A DNA stretch of 64,000 nucleotides from Annulohypoxylon bovei var. microspora. Its lineage: Eukaryota > Ascomycota > Sordariomycetes > Xylariales > Hypoxylaceae. Made by a program: the position numbers and the translations under genes. Positions 48,635-60,319 of this stretch are shown here, in pieces (position 1 is the stretch's first letter; each line of letters opens with the position of its first letter). The notes under the pieces are model-generated. The model searched no databases, had not been told where the DNA came from, and worked only from the letters and a program-made list of their open reading frames with translations. Location: positions 1 to 64,000 of the forward strand of contig MU405283.1 in the NCBI GenBank assembly GCA_022836615.1, in the 5' to 3' direction.

Positions 48635-49966
48635 GGTGATATGATTGAGGTATCGATGTCTGTCTTATTGTAAAACAGGGGGATATAAAGTGATAGATAG
48701 ATGAGGTAGGTAATGGCTTCTTAGCTACGTCGAGTTGGAGATGTACTCAACAAGGTGTCTATAGCTAATGTTTAGCTGGCTAATTTGTCGATAGTATTGT
48801 AGAATGGGTCCTATGTCTATTCTAGATTCACGGAACATTCGGCTGGGCAACTAATAAGTACTATGATGTTGGAGATGGCTGGCACTGCACCCTCTTTTAC
48901 GTAACCTCGCATCGTCACTCATTACTTAGGCGACTACATGTGCCTACTAGATTCCCGCATATTTTTCCTATTTTAGCCATGGAGATGGAGAATTGTTAGA
49001 TATACATAGCTCGGGTTGTTTTCCGTAGGCCGACGTGGTGTTGCCGGGTGTCCTATCCAGGGGGGCTCAGCCACAAGCCGTTATAACCTGATTAAATCCT
49101 TTGTCCGCAATCCGCGTCGCGTCAACTAATTCAACTCGCTACGAAGGCGACTGGGAAAGCAATGAATGTAACAGTAATTAGCATGTCAATGTCATCATAC
49201 TGCCCTTATCTCCTTTTTTCGCATATAGCCTGCCGTCTCACCACCATGACACGAATCTTACCTCCTTTCATGATGAACCAAGTTTAACTCGATTCCTACT
49301 CCATCGCCACATTCCTGCGGCGAGATACTTTCGGTAAAGAATGTTCGACCGGAGATAAGATCTTATAGTTTTGGTATGGTTAAAAAAAAAGAAGCTTTGC
49401 GCTACGTGCGAATCACGATTTAGTGGGTTCGGTACGGAGTTTCTTTGCCTGCCAGCTAAAAGAGCTGTCACACAACAGGTCAACGTAGCTGAGCCATGGT
49501 AATAACAATCAGCACGGAGTAAAAAACTGCCTTTCCTTTGCTAGCTACAATTGCCGGGCTTTTAGGGTACACAAGGGCAGGTTTGTAAGACGTATACACA
49601 CCTTCTCTCGATAAGGCAAGTCGGCTTGGAGTTTCTAGACCACTACGTAGGGCAGTAAGGCCATCTTACGAAGATATGCTTCAAGGCGCAGTTGTACCTG
49701 GAGTTTCTCTTGTAACGTGTCGAACCACTGTGTTGATGGTATCAGGTCTTTCATGGTACAATCCTCCTCTCCCGTCGGACAACTCCTACGTTAGTCAGCA
49801 GATCGTGATTGTAATAAGAATAAGTCAAATTGTCTTCATGATAACACTTCTGTCATGAGAAATCATAGACTCTTTAGCGCAGGCAGTATATTACACATTG
49901 ACTACGATCTAACGACATAACGGCTCTATTTAGAAACATAGAACACCAGTCAAAATAGGGAACAAT
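48635..49966. promoter_or_regulatory. Divergent promoter region of the YCII and dioxygenase genes
   Basis: About 1.3 kb between divergent start codons, with no supported gene. It could coordinate expression of the two genes. No operator-like repeat was identified with confidence. Confidence 0.4.
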
Positions 49967-51103
49967 ATGGGCAGCATCGAGAAGATCCCCGAGATGGCGC
50001 CTGATGCCATCCCGACTGTGAATATCAGCGCCTTTACTGATCCTAATTCCTCAGACGCGGCTAAGAGCGCTGTAGTCGATGCTATACGACATGCTTGCAC
50101 AACCTATGGCTTCTTCTACCTCGCCGGCCACGGTGTGAGCAAGGAAAAGCGCGAAGGTATCATGGACTGCGCTAAGAAATTCTTCGAACTCCCTATGGAG
50201 GATCGAATGGACGTCTGGATTGGCAAGTCCATGGGCAAGTCTTTCCGTGGCTACGAGCCTCCTGGAATCCAGACGCATCAGAAGGGTCTTCTACCTGACA
50301 TTAAGGAGGTGAGTAAATGGCACCTTTAATCCTCGAAAAAGGGGTTCCTCGAAGGGAGAAGCCAAGGCTAACATGAATGTGCCTCTCTCCAGTGCTTTAT
50401 CATTGGTCATGAAGTCCCCGCCGACGACCCAGAGGCTGGTACCTTCTCGACCGGCCCTAACCTATGGCCTAAGAACCTCAAGGACGAGGAGTTCCGAACA
50501 CCTATCATGGAATACCAGGCCACTATGCTTGATCTCTCCAAGGTTCTCCTTAAGCTCCTCGCCCGCGGTCTCCCCAAGGCCTGGGGTCACTCCCCTGACG
50601 TTATGGACGACTTCGCAGTCAACCCCTCCATGCCCATGAGACTCCTGCACTACGCTCCCCAGCAGACCCTCGACGAGCGACAATTCGGTGGTAAGTGTCG
50701 AATCTCCCCCTTTTGTCCTATTTAAGACTAACGACAAGCAGTGGGTGACCACACCGACTTCGGCGGTATCACCATCCTGCTCCAGGAGATGAACACGAAG
50801 GGCCTCGAGGTCTGGTACCCGCCTACCGAGACCTGGATCCCCGTCCCTCCCAAGGAGAACACCTATATCATCAACATGGGCGACATGATGCAGAAGTGGA
50901 CCGCGGGCTACTACCGCAGCGCCCGCCACCGGGTCATCACCTCGGGCACCACCCACCGCTACTCCACTCCTTGGTTCTTGAACGGCCAGCTCAAGCTCAA
51001 GTGCGAGGCCCTCGACGGCTCCGGCGTCGAGACCATCGTCGGCGAGCACATCCGCCAGCGTCTCATCGCCACCATGCCCGAGGCCGGCAAGGCCCTCAAA
51101 TAG
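49967..51103 (+). CDS. tropC-like: 2-oxoglutarate/Fe(II) dioxygenase, TropC-type ring-expansion enzyme
   Basis: A cytosolic non-haem iron oxygenase of 333 residues from three exons (49967-50308, 50393-50690 and 50742-51103), all splices in frame. The N-terminal DIOX_N part has AIPTVNISAF and YGFFYLAGHGVS. The C-terminal 2OG-Fe(II) domain supplies the facial triad: His217 and Asp219 in GDHTDFGGIT, and His276 in YYRSARHRV. Arg286 and Ser288 in HRYSTPWF bind the 2-oxoglutarate carboxylate. In the stipitatic acid pathway TropC hydroxylates the methyl group of the dearomatised ketone and triggers expansion to the seven-membered tropolone (stipitaldehyde). Family members also include gibberellin-, flavonoid- and isopenicillin-type oxygenases, so the specific role rests on the PKS and TropB-type partner in the same window. 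Confidence 0.92.
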
Positions 51104-54100
51104 ACTCCCTGCGACTAAGAATAACGCGGAGACTAAGGGAAAAGGAGAGATATTGTTTATCTCTACTATGTGCGCACAAGCGCCAATGTGTAACTAGTTG
51201 TAGATTGCTATCACGCGAAAATTGTTGTTCTATTTAAGGGTTTATTGTGGACACACTCTTTCCGCAACTCTTCTTTGTAAACCTGGTTAGAAGTTGGTAG
51301 CTCAATACACTTCATAAAAAGCGTACTATTAAGCTTTGTTGCTAGAATGATTCCATTTAGTAATCATGATTTTAGTTGAAAATGACTATTGGATTCTTAT
51401 CTCGTTGAAACGCAATTTCATTAACTTGTATAAAACGAAACAAATCTACCTAGGTACCTAACGGTAATAACCTATTAAATACTTGGTAAGTAAGTACTTG
51501 ACACTTAACCCATTATAATTATCATTCGCTTACAATATGAAGTTTTGGGACTAAGTTATAATTATTTCTGACTATAATCCTCAGCCTGCCTTATTTTTAC
51601 CTCTCATTGACCTATGGACCTATTAAATTCCTCTTAATATCATTATAATGCCATTACACATAGGTACTTAATCGTAGTCCTCAATTATGATTGGGAAATA
51701 TAGAATACTTCTATTAGTTGTGTAAATTAAGAAGTATTATGTTGCAGCTTCACAGTATTTTCCTATTACATGGTCTGTGTAAGTCGAACCTTTAAATGTA
51801 TTGGATATTTAAATTCTTTTCAACTAAAAACAAACTGACATTTCTGGTTACAACTTTGTGATAGGCACTGAAAACTCCATGAATTAATATATAAAAGAGT
51901 GGATCGTACGCTCGGTTCACGAAGCTCTGCGCCGATGGAGACATCGTAAATCCGACCACCACATTACATAATCCACATCTCCATATTCAACTACCTGGTG
52001 GAGCGACTAACGTGAATATATACGAAACATGATAAGCCCCTCATAATTTCTTCATTTGTACTTAGCGGTGAAGTAAGGTGACATTTCCAACACCCTTCTT
52101 AAGATGAAGGTTACGACGTAACCTACCCAAGTGCCTAGGTGAACTCAGTCACTCCCGACCAACATCACTGCCGTCCCTCAGGCACAGGCCTCATATTGGC
52201 GAAAATGAACTCGCCAAGCACACCACGTACACCACGTACATATTTGGTAGTACAACTTTGGATATATTTACTCGGTGCTGCTTACCTACATTGTTGATAG
52301 CCGCGAGCGAGCAATTAGGAGAGACCCGCTGCATAGAGCAGGCCTTGGCAACTCCGATATTAGCCCACTGCGATTACTCAGTCGTGGGTAAGCATACGTC
52401 TATTTATATACCCACCTACGCAGGAGGCACGTAGCATGCCAGATCGGATCTGTATGCAGTCAACCTTAAACGTGCCGTGTGCTGCTGCCGAAGTGATCTC
52501 TACACGGCACGCATCCGATCCCATTCCCGGGCTCTCGGGGCTTAAGTACCTCTATGTACTTACATGAAAAAGCCCCCGTGGAGACAATAAACACACACCC
52601 TCCACGTGGCTGGCTCATGTAGACTCCTTGTTTTATCGGGTGTAACGAGCTGCAAGTCACCCCCAACTGCCTTACTGCCCATGCTTACCCGTCCCTCCAT
52701 CTCGTGCATGCAAGAGCATGGACAGACCTTGATCATCTACGGCACGTGGCGGCAAGGGAGGTTTCCCGTTAATTTATAGACTGGTTCACGTACTTACCGA
52801 CTTGGGTAGCCGGTCTTCTTATATCCCATTGACTGGCGGGTAGCGTCACTTCCACTCAAAGCAGTATCTACTTTGCTGATCGGCGTGACCTTAAGAGCAA
52901 CAAATATCACTCATTATCCTAGTGCTACACCAGCCACCTATCTCTGTTTTATCAAGCCCTACGTATAGATAGTTACTGACGATAACGGAGGTAACGCTAA
53001 CTGCTACACAAAATGGTAACCCCCTTTCCCCTCTTCTGTCTATCTAAAGTGTATGTACACCGTGAATGACCCAGAATGGGTGAAGAGACGGGACTCGGCA
53101 TCTGCAAAGGTGCTACTCGAGTTTAGAAGCGGAGTACCTTGACGGCACACAACGCCACCACTTCGGCCTTACGAATAGTAGGTACATGATATCGTGGCTT
53201 TTATCCCAGTGCTACTTATACGTACATTATCCCAACAGGTGTAACGGTAATATTTTCGTTGCCTTGGTGATCTACACTGGTCGTCCAAATGAACTCCAAA
53301 AGCAATACTTAAAACCCTAGTTAAGAATCGGTAAGGCCAGGTAACTTTACTCAGGTAATTGATGATAGCAACTATTTACAGGTAGGTACCTACCTTCTGT
53401 GTAATTTGATGTACATACTAACCTACAAGTGGGCTCTGTATTTATTTTTCAAAGATGTTGTACTTAGGTAGTATCTCAATATTTTAATATGAATACTATA
53501 ACAAGCAAAAGCAATTGTATTCAAACCCCTAACTAAATTCAAATTTTATTTCATTTTATTAACAGTTATGCTATTCGAAGATTGGGTTGATTTATTAATA
53601 AAATCATCATAGGTAAACAATACGACAGACTAGTAGTAATAATCTCTATTTACCTACAAACGATTTGCTACCAGTTTCTGCTAAAATAGTTATCGCGGTC
53701 CTCACCGAGGGCAGCGTGGTTGGCGATTGATTAGGTAGGTAGTATCTTCGGGTCCTCGGGTTTCCTGGAAACCGACAGCATAGGTAGTATAGATGAATTA
53801 TCCTTAGTTAAACCCAAATACTAAAAACAAAGCCATTATAACCAGCAAAACCCCCCTAACAAGTAGCTCTACTTTCAAGTACCGCTATCAACGACGATGA
53901 AAATATCTACCAGCAACAAGGTTTCGACGAAGACTATGACTCCATGTTAACAATATTAACCAAAGAGGGTGAACATCCCCTACCACGATCCCAATTCCTA
54001 GAAAAGCATGACTATCAAGGCAACACGAATTTCATTTATTCTCATAAATACCTAGGTAGGTACCCTCTTAATTCTTAACCTAAGAACCGACTCGCTAATA

Positions 54101-54432
54101 GTAGACATAATTCCCCTAGCCGTACACCACTTATCACGCATTTATAAGCACCCATCATCCAGGTATTCTCCTCATCGAAAGTCATAAATATTCAATGATT
54201 TACACATTCATCAAGGCACCCAGGCACCCAGGCACCCAAGGTGAGTCTACGACGGAGCGGCGAACCCCTATTCTATGGTACGTATTCAGCGTAAAGACGC
54301 CATGTTACATCTGTCGTTCTCAAGCAATGACCCCTCGCATATATGCGCCATACCCCCTTCCTTTCCCATCCCCGTCTCCGTTCCCATTTGCATATATATA
54401 CGCCAGGTATACAAGCACCCCCATCCATCCAT
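51104..54432. other. AT-rich intergenic region, likely cluster boundary
   Basis: About 3.3 kb with no supported gene, separating the last cluster gene from the housekeeping App1 gene. TACCTAGGTA-type words are frequent (about 51448, 53381 and 54050). A short tandem GGCACCCA repeat of three units lies at about 54214-54239. Confidence 0.5.
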
Positions 54433-56925
54433 CTACTTAACGCCCATCTCCCTCAGACACTCCCTCACGATCCCCACGGCCTCGTCCACGACCTCGTCGC
54501 CGCGGCGCCACGTGTACAGCTTGACACCGTGCCGCTCCAGCGTCTCCTGCGCGCGCTGCAGGCGGCGGCGCCACAGGTCCAGCTTCTTGTTGGCGGCCGG
54601 CGGCGTCAGGCTGCCGGTGCTGCCGCCGCTGGAGAACGTCCCGCTGGCGGCGAGCGGCAGCGCCTCGAATTCGACCTCCGAGTCCGCCGTGCGCCGGCGG
54701 TGCACGCCGCCGAAGCCTAGGCTCGCGTTATTAGCGGCCGCGAGGCGCGGGCTCGGACTCGACCTGGCCGTGGTAGTGGTGGAGCTCGACGGCGTAGCCC
54801 TGCGTCTTGGCGGCGGGGGTGGCGGGGGAGGTAGTAGGGTGCTTTTTGACGAGTTGGCTGAGGTTGAGCTATTAGTCGTTTGGCCGTTGCTCCGGGTATT
54901 TTCTAGTGCCGTTTGCTCGTTCGCGTCCGTTTGGTCGACCGACCTTATCATTTGCGCTAGTGGGCTTGGTGTAAGCGATTTGCTGATAGTCGGCTGGCTA
55001 GTCTTCCGCGGTGCTGGTGGCGGAGGTTTCTTGTTCGACCCGTCCCCATTACTGCCGTTTGTAAGCACGGGAGCGGCCGGCGTACCCTGCAGTGCGTTTG
55101 GTTTAGTTGGTTTGGGTGGCGGCGGCTTGCGCGCTAGCAGGTGTGTAGGCTTTACGGGCTTTGTCGCTACCTTCGAGTCTGACTTTACTTTACGGAGCGG
55201 TTCTAGCGGCGGATCTTCTGATAGGTCAATTAGGTCGCCTACGGTAGACTCATTAACGGGTTTTGGCGAAGTTGCTACTCGGGGAGGTAACGGGGGTCTT
55301 CCGAACGAAGCATCGGTTTTACCGGCACTTATTTCAGAAAGCTTCTGATTGATACCGGAGTCGAAATACCCCGTCTGCTCGGGCGTCGTAACATCCCGGA
55401 TAAAAATCGCAGCAATCCTCCCAGGATTGGCAATCGCTAGCTCCGTGTATACCTCGAGATCTGCCTCGCCGCTATCACCGACCAGTAGAAACTTCCGCTC
55501 TGGGAAATCCCTCATGATTCTTTCTAGCGTTCCCTTCTTGCGCTCGGCTACGGGCTCGAAAATGCCCTGAAGTACGCCCGTGTACTGCTTGAGGTGCAGC
55601 GACCCCGGTGGGAGGCCCGCTAGCTTGAAGAACGTAGCCAACACCGGATACAGTTGCCATGGGCTGTTAGAGCAGTAATGGACGCGCACGCCAAGGTCGT
55701 GCAGCGCGCCATACCAATCCCGAACGCCATCGACAGTTAGGTCGCGCAACTCACGCGCGAACGTGTTCCGGAAGACCTCCTTAGTGCCCATCGCGATGTT
55801 AGACCGCTTGACCGTGTCATCGATATCGCTGATAAGACTGACCCCCTTCGGCTCAATGATCTGCACGGGTTCCTCGCAGGAGATGTCCTCGTTCACGAAC
55901 ACGCGCACGTGTGTTGGCACGAAGTCGAGAGGCACCCTTGTTGAGAAGTGTCCCGCGTCATTAGTCGTCACGGTGCGTGATTGGACTTGTGACTCATTAT
56001 AGAAGAATAGTGTAATGGGTAATTGGATAATCGGCGTCGTCAAAAATGGCGCTATACGAGCCATTAGGTTCGCGTTCGCAACCGCGAGCTCAGCCTCTGT
56101 AAGCTCAGTTCCTCCTACTGTGTTCGTGCGTCCCCTGAGAACAGGAGATGTTGGTGCTGATGGTGGCGATCGAGTGCCACTTTGCGAATGTTGACGTAGT
56201 CGTCGTCTATGTCCGTCGATATCGGAATTATCGTCCCTTGGACGTTCGCTGTACTTTCCTCTCTCTGCGGCTTCTTCTTCAGCTTTGCCCCTACGCTCGA
56301 TTTCCCTCGCTTCTCGCGCAATGCTCTCCTGCTCGCGTTCTTCCTCATGCCGTTGGTGTATCCTTCCCAAAGAAGGTTCTGGACTAGGCGACGAGTCAGG
56401 CTGCTGCGCTCTCGGAGTTGGTATACCGCTCAATTGTCTCGCTAGCCCGATCCATAATCTGTTAGTCCGTGTCATCGGGCCTCTGTGAGGGTTATATATC
56501 CAGCCCCGAACATCCACGTCTACGATTGCCTTCTCATCTTCATGTCGTGACCACTCATTCCTCCAGTATTCTTGCTCATTCATGCCCACGGTAGAAGTAG
56601 GAGGCGGTCCTCCCGGATTTTCAAACTGCCGAGGTTGGATCTTAACGTGCCTCTTCGCATATGTCGGAAACAGAACCATCTGTTCGTTTCCTTTAGTTAC
56701 AATAGCCACGTCGGGGAAGGAGCCTGGTATTGTTGTATTGGAAGTATCGAATTCTCTTGACCGTGTCTGATTATATGACTCTCTGATCTCATTCACGGCT
56801 GTTGTGGTGGCTCTGTACATGCTGCCCGCCATCGCTGCGAACTTCTTTCTCCTTGTGCCCCTCTCGCGCCCCCCGTCGGCACCGTAGTTCCCGCTGCCCA
56901 CTCCATTCTCAGGCATGTAACTCAT
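54433..56925 (-). CDS. APP1: App1-like phosphatidate phosphatase (DUF2183), actin patch protein
   Basis: A large cytosolic protein of about 830 residues in one exon. The central catalytic domain is recognisable by the haloacid-dehalogenase-type motif DIDDTVKRS (DxDxT) and the following conserved segments YCSNSPWQLYPVL, LKQYTGVLQGIFEP and FLLVGDSGEADLEVY. Yeast App1 is a Mg-dependent phosphatidate phosphatase at cortical actin patches linked to endocytosis. The C-terminal third is low complexity, with proline runs and PxxP elements (KPPPPAPRK, LLPPPPPPPPRRR) suited to SH3 partners. The first in-frame ATG is at 56925 (MSYMPENG). The frame remains open for about 100 codons upstream with basic, gene-like content but no ATG, so a spliced upstream exon is possible. 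Confidence 0.88.
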   Translation of the reverse strand: MSYMPENGVGSGNYGADGGRERGTRRKKFAAMAGSMYRATTTAVNEIRESYNQTRSREFDTSNTTIPGSFPDVAIVTKGNEQMVLFPTYAKRHVKIQPRQFENPGGPPPTSTVGMNEQEYWRNEWSRHEDEKAIVDVDVRGWIYNPHRGPMTRTNRLWIGLARQLSGIPTPRAQQPDSSPSPEPSLGRIHQRHEEEREQESIAREAREIERRGKAEEEAAERGKYSERPRDDNSDIDGHRRRLRQHSQSGTRSPPSAPTSPVLRGRTNTVGGTELTEAELAVANANLMARIAPFLTTPIIQLPITLFFYNESQVQSRTVTTNDAGHFSTRVPLDFVPTHVRVFVNEDISCEEPVQIIEPKGVSLISDIDDTVKRSNIAMGTKEVFRNTFARELRDLTVDGVRDWYGALHDLGVRVHYCSNSPWQLYPVLATFFKLAGLPPGSLHLKQYTGVLQGIFEPVAERKKGTLERIMRDFPERKFLLVGDSGEADLEVYTELAIANPGRIAAIFIRDVTTPEQTGYFDSGINQKLSEISAGKTDASFGRPPLPPRVATSPKPVNESTVGDLIDLSEDPPLEPLRKVKSDSKVATKPVKPTHLLARKPPPPKPTKPNALQGTPAAPVLTNGSNGDGSNKKPPPPAPRKTSQPTISKSLTPSPLAQMIRSVDQTDANEQTALENTRSNGQTTNSSTSANSSKSTLLPPPPPPPPRRRATPSSSTTTTARSSPSPRLAAANNASLGFGGVHRRRTADSEVEFEALPLAASGTFSSGGSTGSLTPPAANKKLDLWRRRLQRAQETLERHGVKLYTWRRGDEVVDEAVGIVRECLREMGVK

Positions 56926-57945
56926 CTTGACCGTAGTAGCTCTAGACACATCCTTCAAGCGCTTATTACCAAGTGCTGGCCGACCGATAAGCAACCGTCG
57001 CGCGTGGTCGACGAGACGCGACTGCTCACGGCGACGGCGCTGGCGGTCAAGGATGAACCGATATATTCGACTCTGAATATGGTGCTTATAGTAGGGAAAA
57101 GTATTGAGGTGGAAGCTGAGGATGCGTTCGCGGTAACGTTCGCGTAGACTATGCGGAAATAAGTATTGGAGAAGTGTTCGCTTATGGTGAGGATGCGGAC
57201 GCGGGGTTAGGAATCGACGGGGAGGAGCCAGGTTGGAGGATTACGGAGATCGGATGGCTAGGATCGTAATAGAATAGGGATCGCGTTTTCTCTCGACGGA
57301 ATATATAATAAATAGACATGTATAGCCGTATTATACTAAGGGATATCTATATATCGAGCTACAGCGTCGTTGCTTATGACGATCGCAACGTGATAGGATT
57401 TTAGCCAGGTGGTTGATGTGTTTGGAAAATGAGTGAGAAGAGAGAATTGAACAATGACCAATTAAATTAACACATGGTATATAAAATTAAGGGGTCCGAG
57501 TCGAAGAAGGCACTTGCGACACACAATATTCACAATGTTCTATCAGATGACTCTGTCGCCGTTGAAAAATGTTGGAGCTTGTGCCGTCGAGTCTCACCCG
57601 GGGATAGTGGAAAGTCCATTTTGTGGGGGCCGCGCACTGGTGACATCAGCTAAGAGTCCAGCCCTGGAGATCCCTGTCTGTTCTGTCCTACATCCAGGGG
57701 TAATACTACCTGTACTACCAATTAACATATCCACTTAGAAACCCTGAGGTATGTTGGTTGGGCCATATCACGACTTCCGTTTATGACTTTACTGTTCTCG
57801 AGGCAATTCATCATTTATTCATTCATATACTAGGTAGGTAAGTCATAAGATGATTTCCCGGCTTCATTGAGGGGCTGATTTTGACCTAGAAAGACTTCAG
57901 GTTTCGTCAATGACGAGTTTCAATTCAATACTATTATCACCTGGC
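56926..57945. other. APP1 upstream region and DRS1 3' flank
   Basis: The part at 56926-57240 is open in the APP1 frame without an ATG. The remainder is AT-rich with no gene. Confidence 0.5.
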
Positions 57946-60319
57946 CTATCTCTTCTTAACCCTCCCGGTAGTTCTCCTGGTAGTCCCCGCGGTAGTCTTG
58001 GACTTTTTCTTGTCGTTCTTGAAATTTAGAACGGCACCCTTACCCGCTCTCTCGGCAGTTCCCTTCTTCCACATGCCCTCAGTCCGAACTGACTTTGCAT
58101 CTAGCTTCTTCTTGTCCTTGTTGCTCAGTCTGCCGTTGCCTTTCTTTTTCAACGACTCCTTTAGCCCGTTCAGCTCCGTCCTACCAGCATCCTGAGCCTT
58201 CTTTTTATCGTGTTGGGTTTCGAACCACGTCCTCTTCGGCCGTGACTTGATCTCGTCTTCGTGAACAACCATATTCTCTCCCTTCTTGATTTGCATCTCT
58301 ACTTGTGCTAGCTGTTTCTCTTCTTTCTCCTCGCGGGCAATGTCCTCTATCTCATCCTTCATCTCATCAATCTTGTCCTGCCACTTATCGCTATCAGACG
58401 GGTCAATAATCAAACTGCTAATCTTAGCTCCCTGTGCCTTTCCTGCTCTGACTGCTGCTTTGACCACTTTACGATCAGGTTCTGCGGCGAGGGTGATAGC
58501 AACACCAGAACGCCCAGCACGCGCGGTACGTCCAACACGATGGACATATATTTCGACAGTTTGGGGTCCCTCGTAGTTAATAACGGTATCTACTCCCTTG
58601 ATATCAAGACCTCTGGAAGCTAGATCGGTAGCAAGCAGGAACGAGACTTTGCCGTCACGGAAGTCCTCAACGCTAGATATACGCTGTAATCGGTTAGACA
58701 TCGGAATTTTAATGACGTTTGGGGAAACTAACCTGAGCTTGGTTCATGCTTCCGTGTAATTCAGCACAAGTTAGATTGAATAGGGCGAAAATAATTCGAG
58801 CACGATGCGCTTCCTTCTTTTGTCTGAAGAATATGATGACTCGCTCGGTATGCATCGTTTTGCAAATATGAATGAGATAGCCCATTCTTTTCTCTTCTCG
58901 GCCCGGTCTCAGCCTAACAAACTTTTGTTCCAGCTTGTCGTTCGTCTTCCTCTGAGAGTCCACCATCACTCGCACCGGTTTGTTAAGACCAGCGCGAATA
59001 AGCCGGTCGACGGAGGAAGTCATAGTAGCTGAAAAAAGCATCGTCTGCCTCGATTTAGGCAAGGTAGTAAGAATTTCGTTCAACTCATCCGCGAAACCGT
59101 CTTCCAGCATTCGATCGGCTTCATCAAGAACTAGAATTTCTACCGTATCCGTCGAGAAGCTAGCTGAATTGCGCATGTGATCAATGAATCGACCAGGCGT
59201 CGCTATGACAACATCAGGTCTTAAGCGTAGCTCTGCTTCCTGGACTTTCAAACTCAATCCACCTACTGCCAAACAGAACTTGATATCTGTATGGCTCGCG
59301 AGCTTAGTCGCGACTGAGTGACACTGGATGGCAAGTTCTCGAGTAGGCGTCAATATGACAACACGACTCGTAGGGATTTTGTTCGGTCGATATAATAGCC
59401 GCTCTAGGATAGGGACGACGAAGGCACCGGTTTTTCCAGAGCCCGTGATAGCACCGCCAACTAGATCCTTTCCTTCTAATGCAAGTGGTATTGTTTTGGC
59501 TTGGATCGGGGTGGGTTCGTTGAAGCCGACGGAATTGAGGCCGCGTAGAATGGGTCGTGAGAGGGACATATTTTGGAAAGAAGACTTTCCCTTCTGTTTC
59601 CCTGCTGACTTTTTTTCTTCTGGCGCAAAGAAAGCCTCTCTCTTTGCTGCTTCCTCGGGGTCCTCCTCCTCGTCGGTAGCGTCCGATTCGGCAGCATCAT
59701 CGGGGTGGTCAACCGGCGTCGCGACGGAATCGTTGTCGGAAGCATCGCCTTCGCCGTCTTCGTTTTGATCCGACTCATCCTCTGCTGCATCTTCACCCGA
59801 CTCTTCATCCGAAGCAGCTCCCATGCCAAATCCGTCCTCGGCCAGAACTTCGTCATCTTCGTCATCGAGTTCGATATCCTCATCTTCATCTTCATCTTTA
59901 TCGTCGCTAGCGCCATTCACAAGATCTTCTTTCTTGCCATTTGCTTGCGCATCCTCTCCTTTATCTCCTCGCCGTCTGCGCACGATCTCATCGACGTCGA
60001 CCATTCTCTTTTGGCTAATTCCGTTCATGCCCTTTTTCGCACCATCGAAGCCCCAACCCTCGAAGTCCTCTGTTCTGAAATCCGTAGTGACGTGCTCGGC
60101 GAATTCGAAGTCGGAGTCCATAGCTCCATCGTCCTCCTCTTTCTTACCCCAGATGCCGATTTCCTCATCGTCTAATGGGGCAGATTTCTGGCCCTTCTTG
60201 CTCTTCTTAGCCTTCTTCTTTGGCGGGTTCGGCTCGGGTATCACTTCCTCCTCGATGGGAAGCTCCTCGTTGTCGGATAGGGTATAGATAAAATCGTCGG
60301 CCTTGCGCTTGGAGGCCAT
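57946..60319 (-). CDS. DRS1: DEAD-box ATP-dependent RNA helicase Drs1
   Basis: A nucleolar helicase for 60S ribosomal subunit assembly: 774 residues from two exons (60319-58733 and 58683-57946, a 49-bp intron). The acidic, Lys-rich N-terminus starts MASKRKADDFIYTLSDNEE, typical of Drs1. The helicase core has the Q motif (GFNEPTPIQ), Walker A (AITGSGKT), motif Ib/GG, the DEAD box in LVLDEADRMLEDGF, SAT in LFSATM, then after the splice DLASRGLDIKGV and motif VI HRVGRTARAGR. The C-terminus is basic and coiled coil (REEKEEKQLAQ, KKKGNGRLSNKDKKKLD). An ATG seven codons upstream is possible, but the start at 60319 matches the family. Confidence 0.94.

Noticed and set aside
54275..55348. 357-codon plus-strand open frame over the App1 C-terminus
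   Set aside because: It is the antisense of a low-complexity proline-rich region; no independent support.
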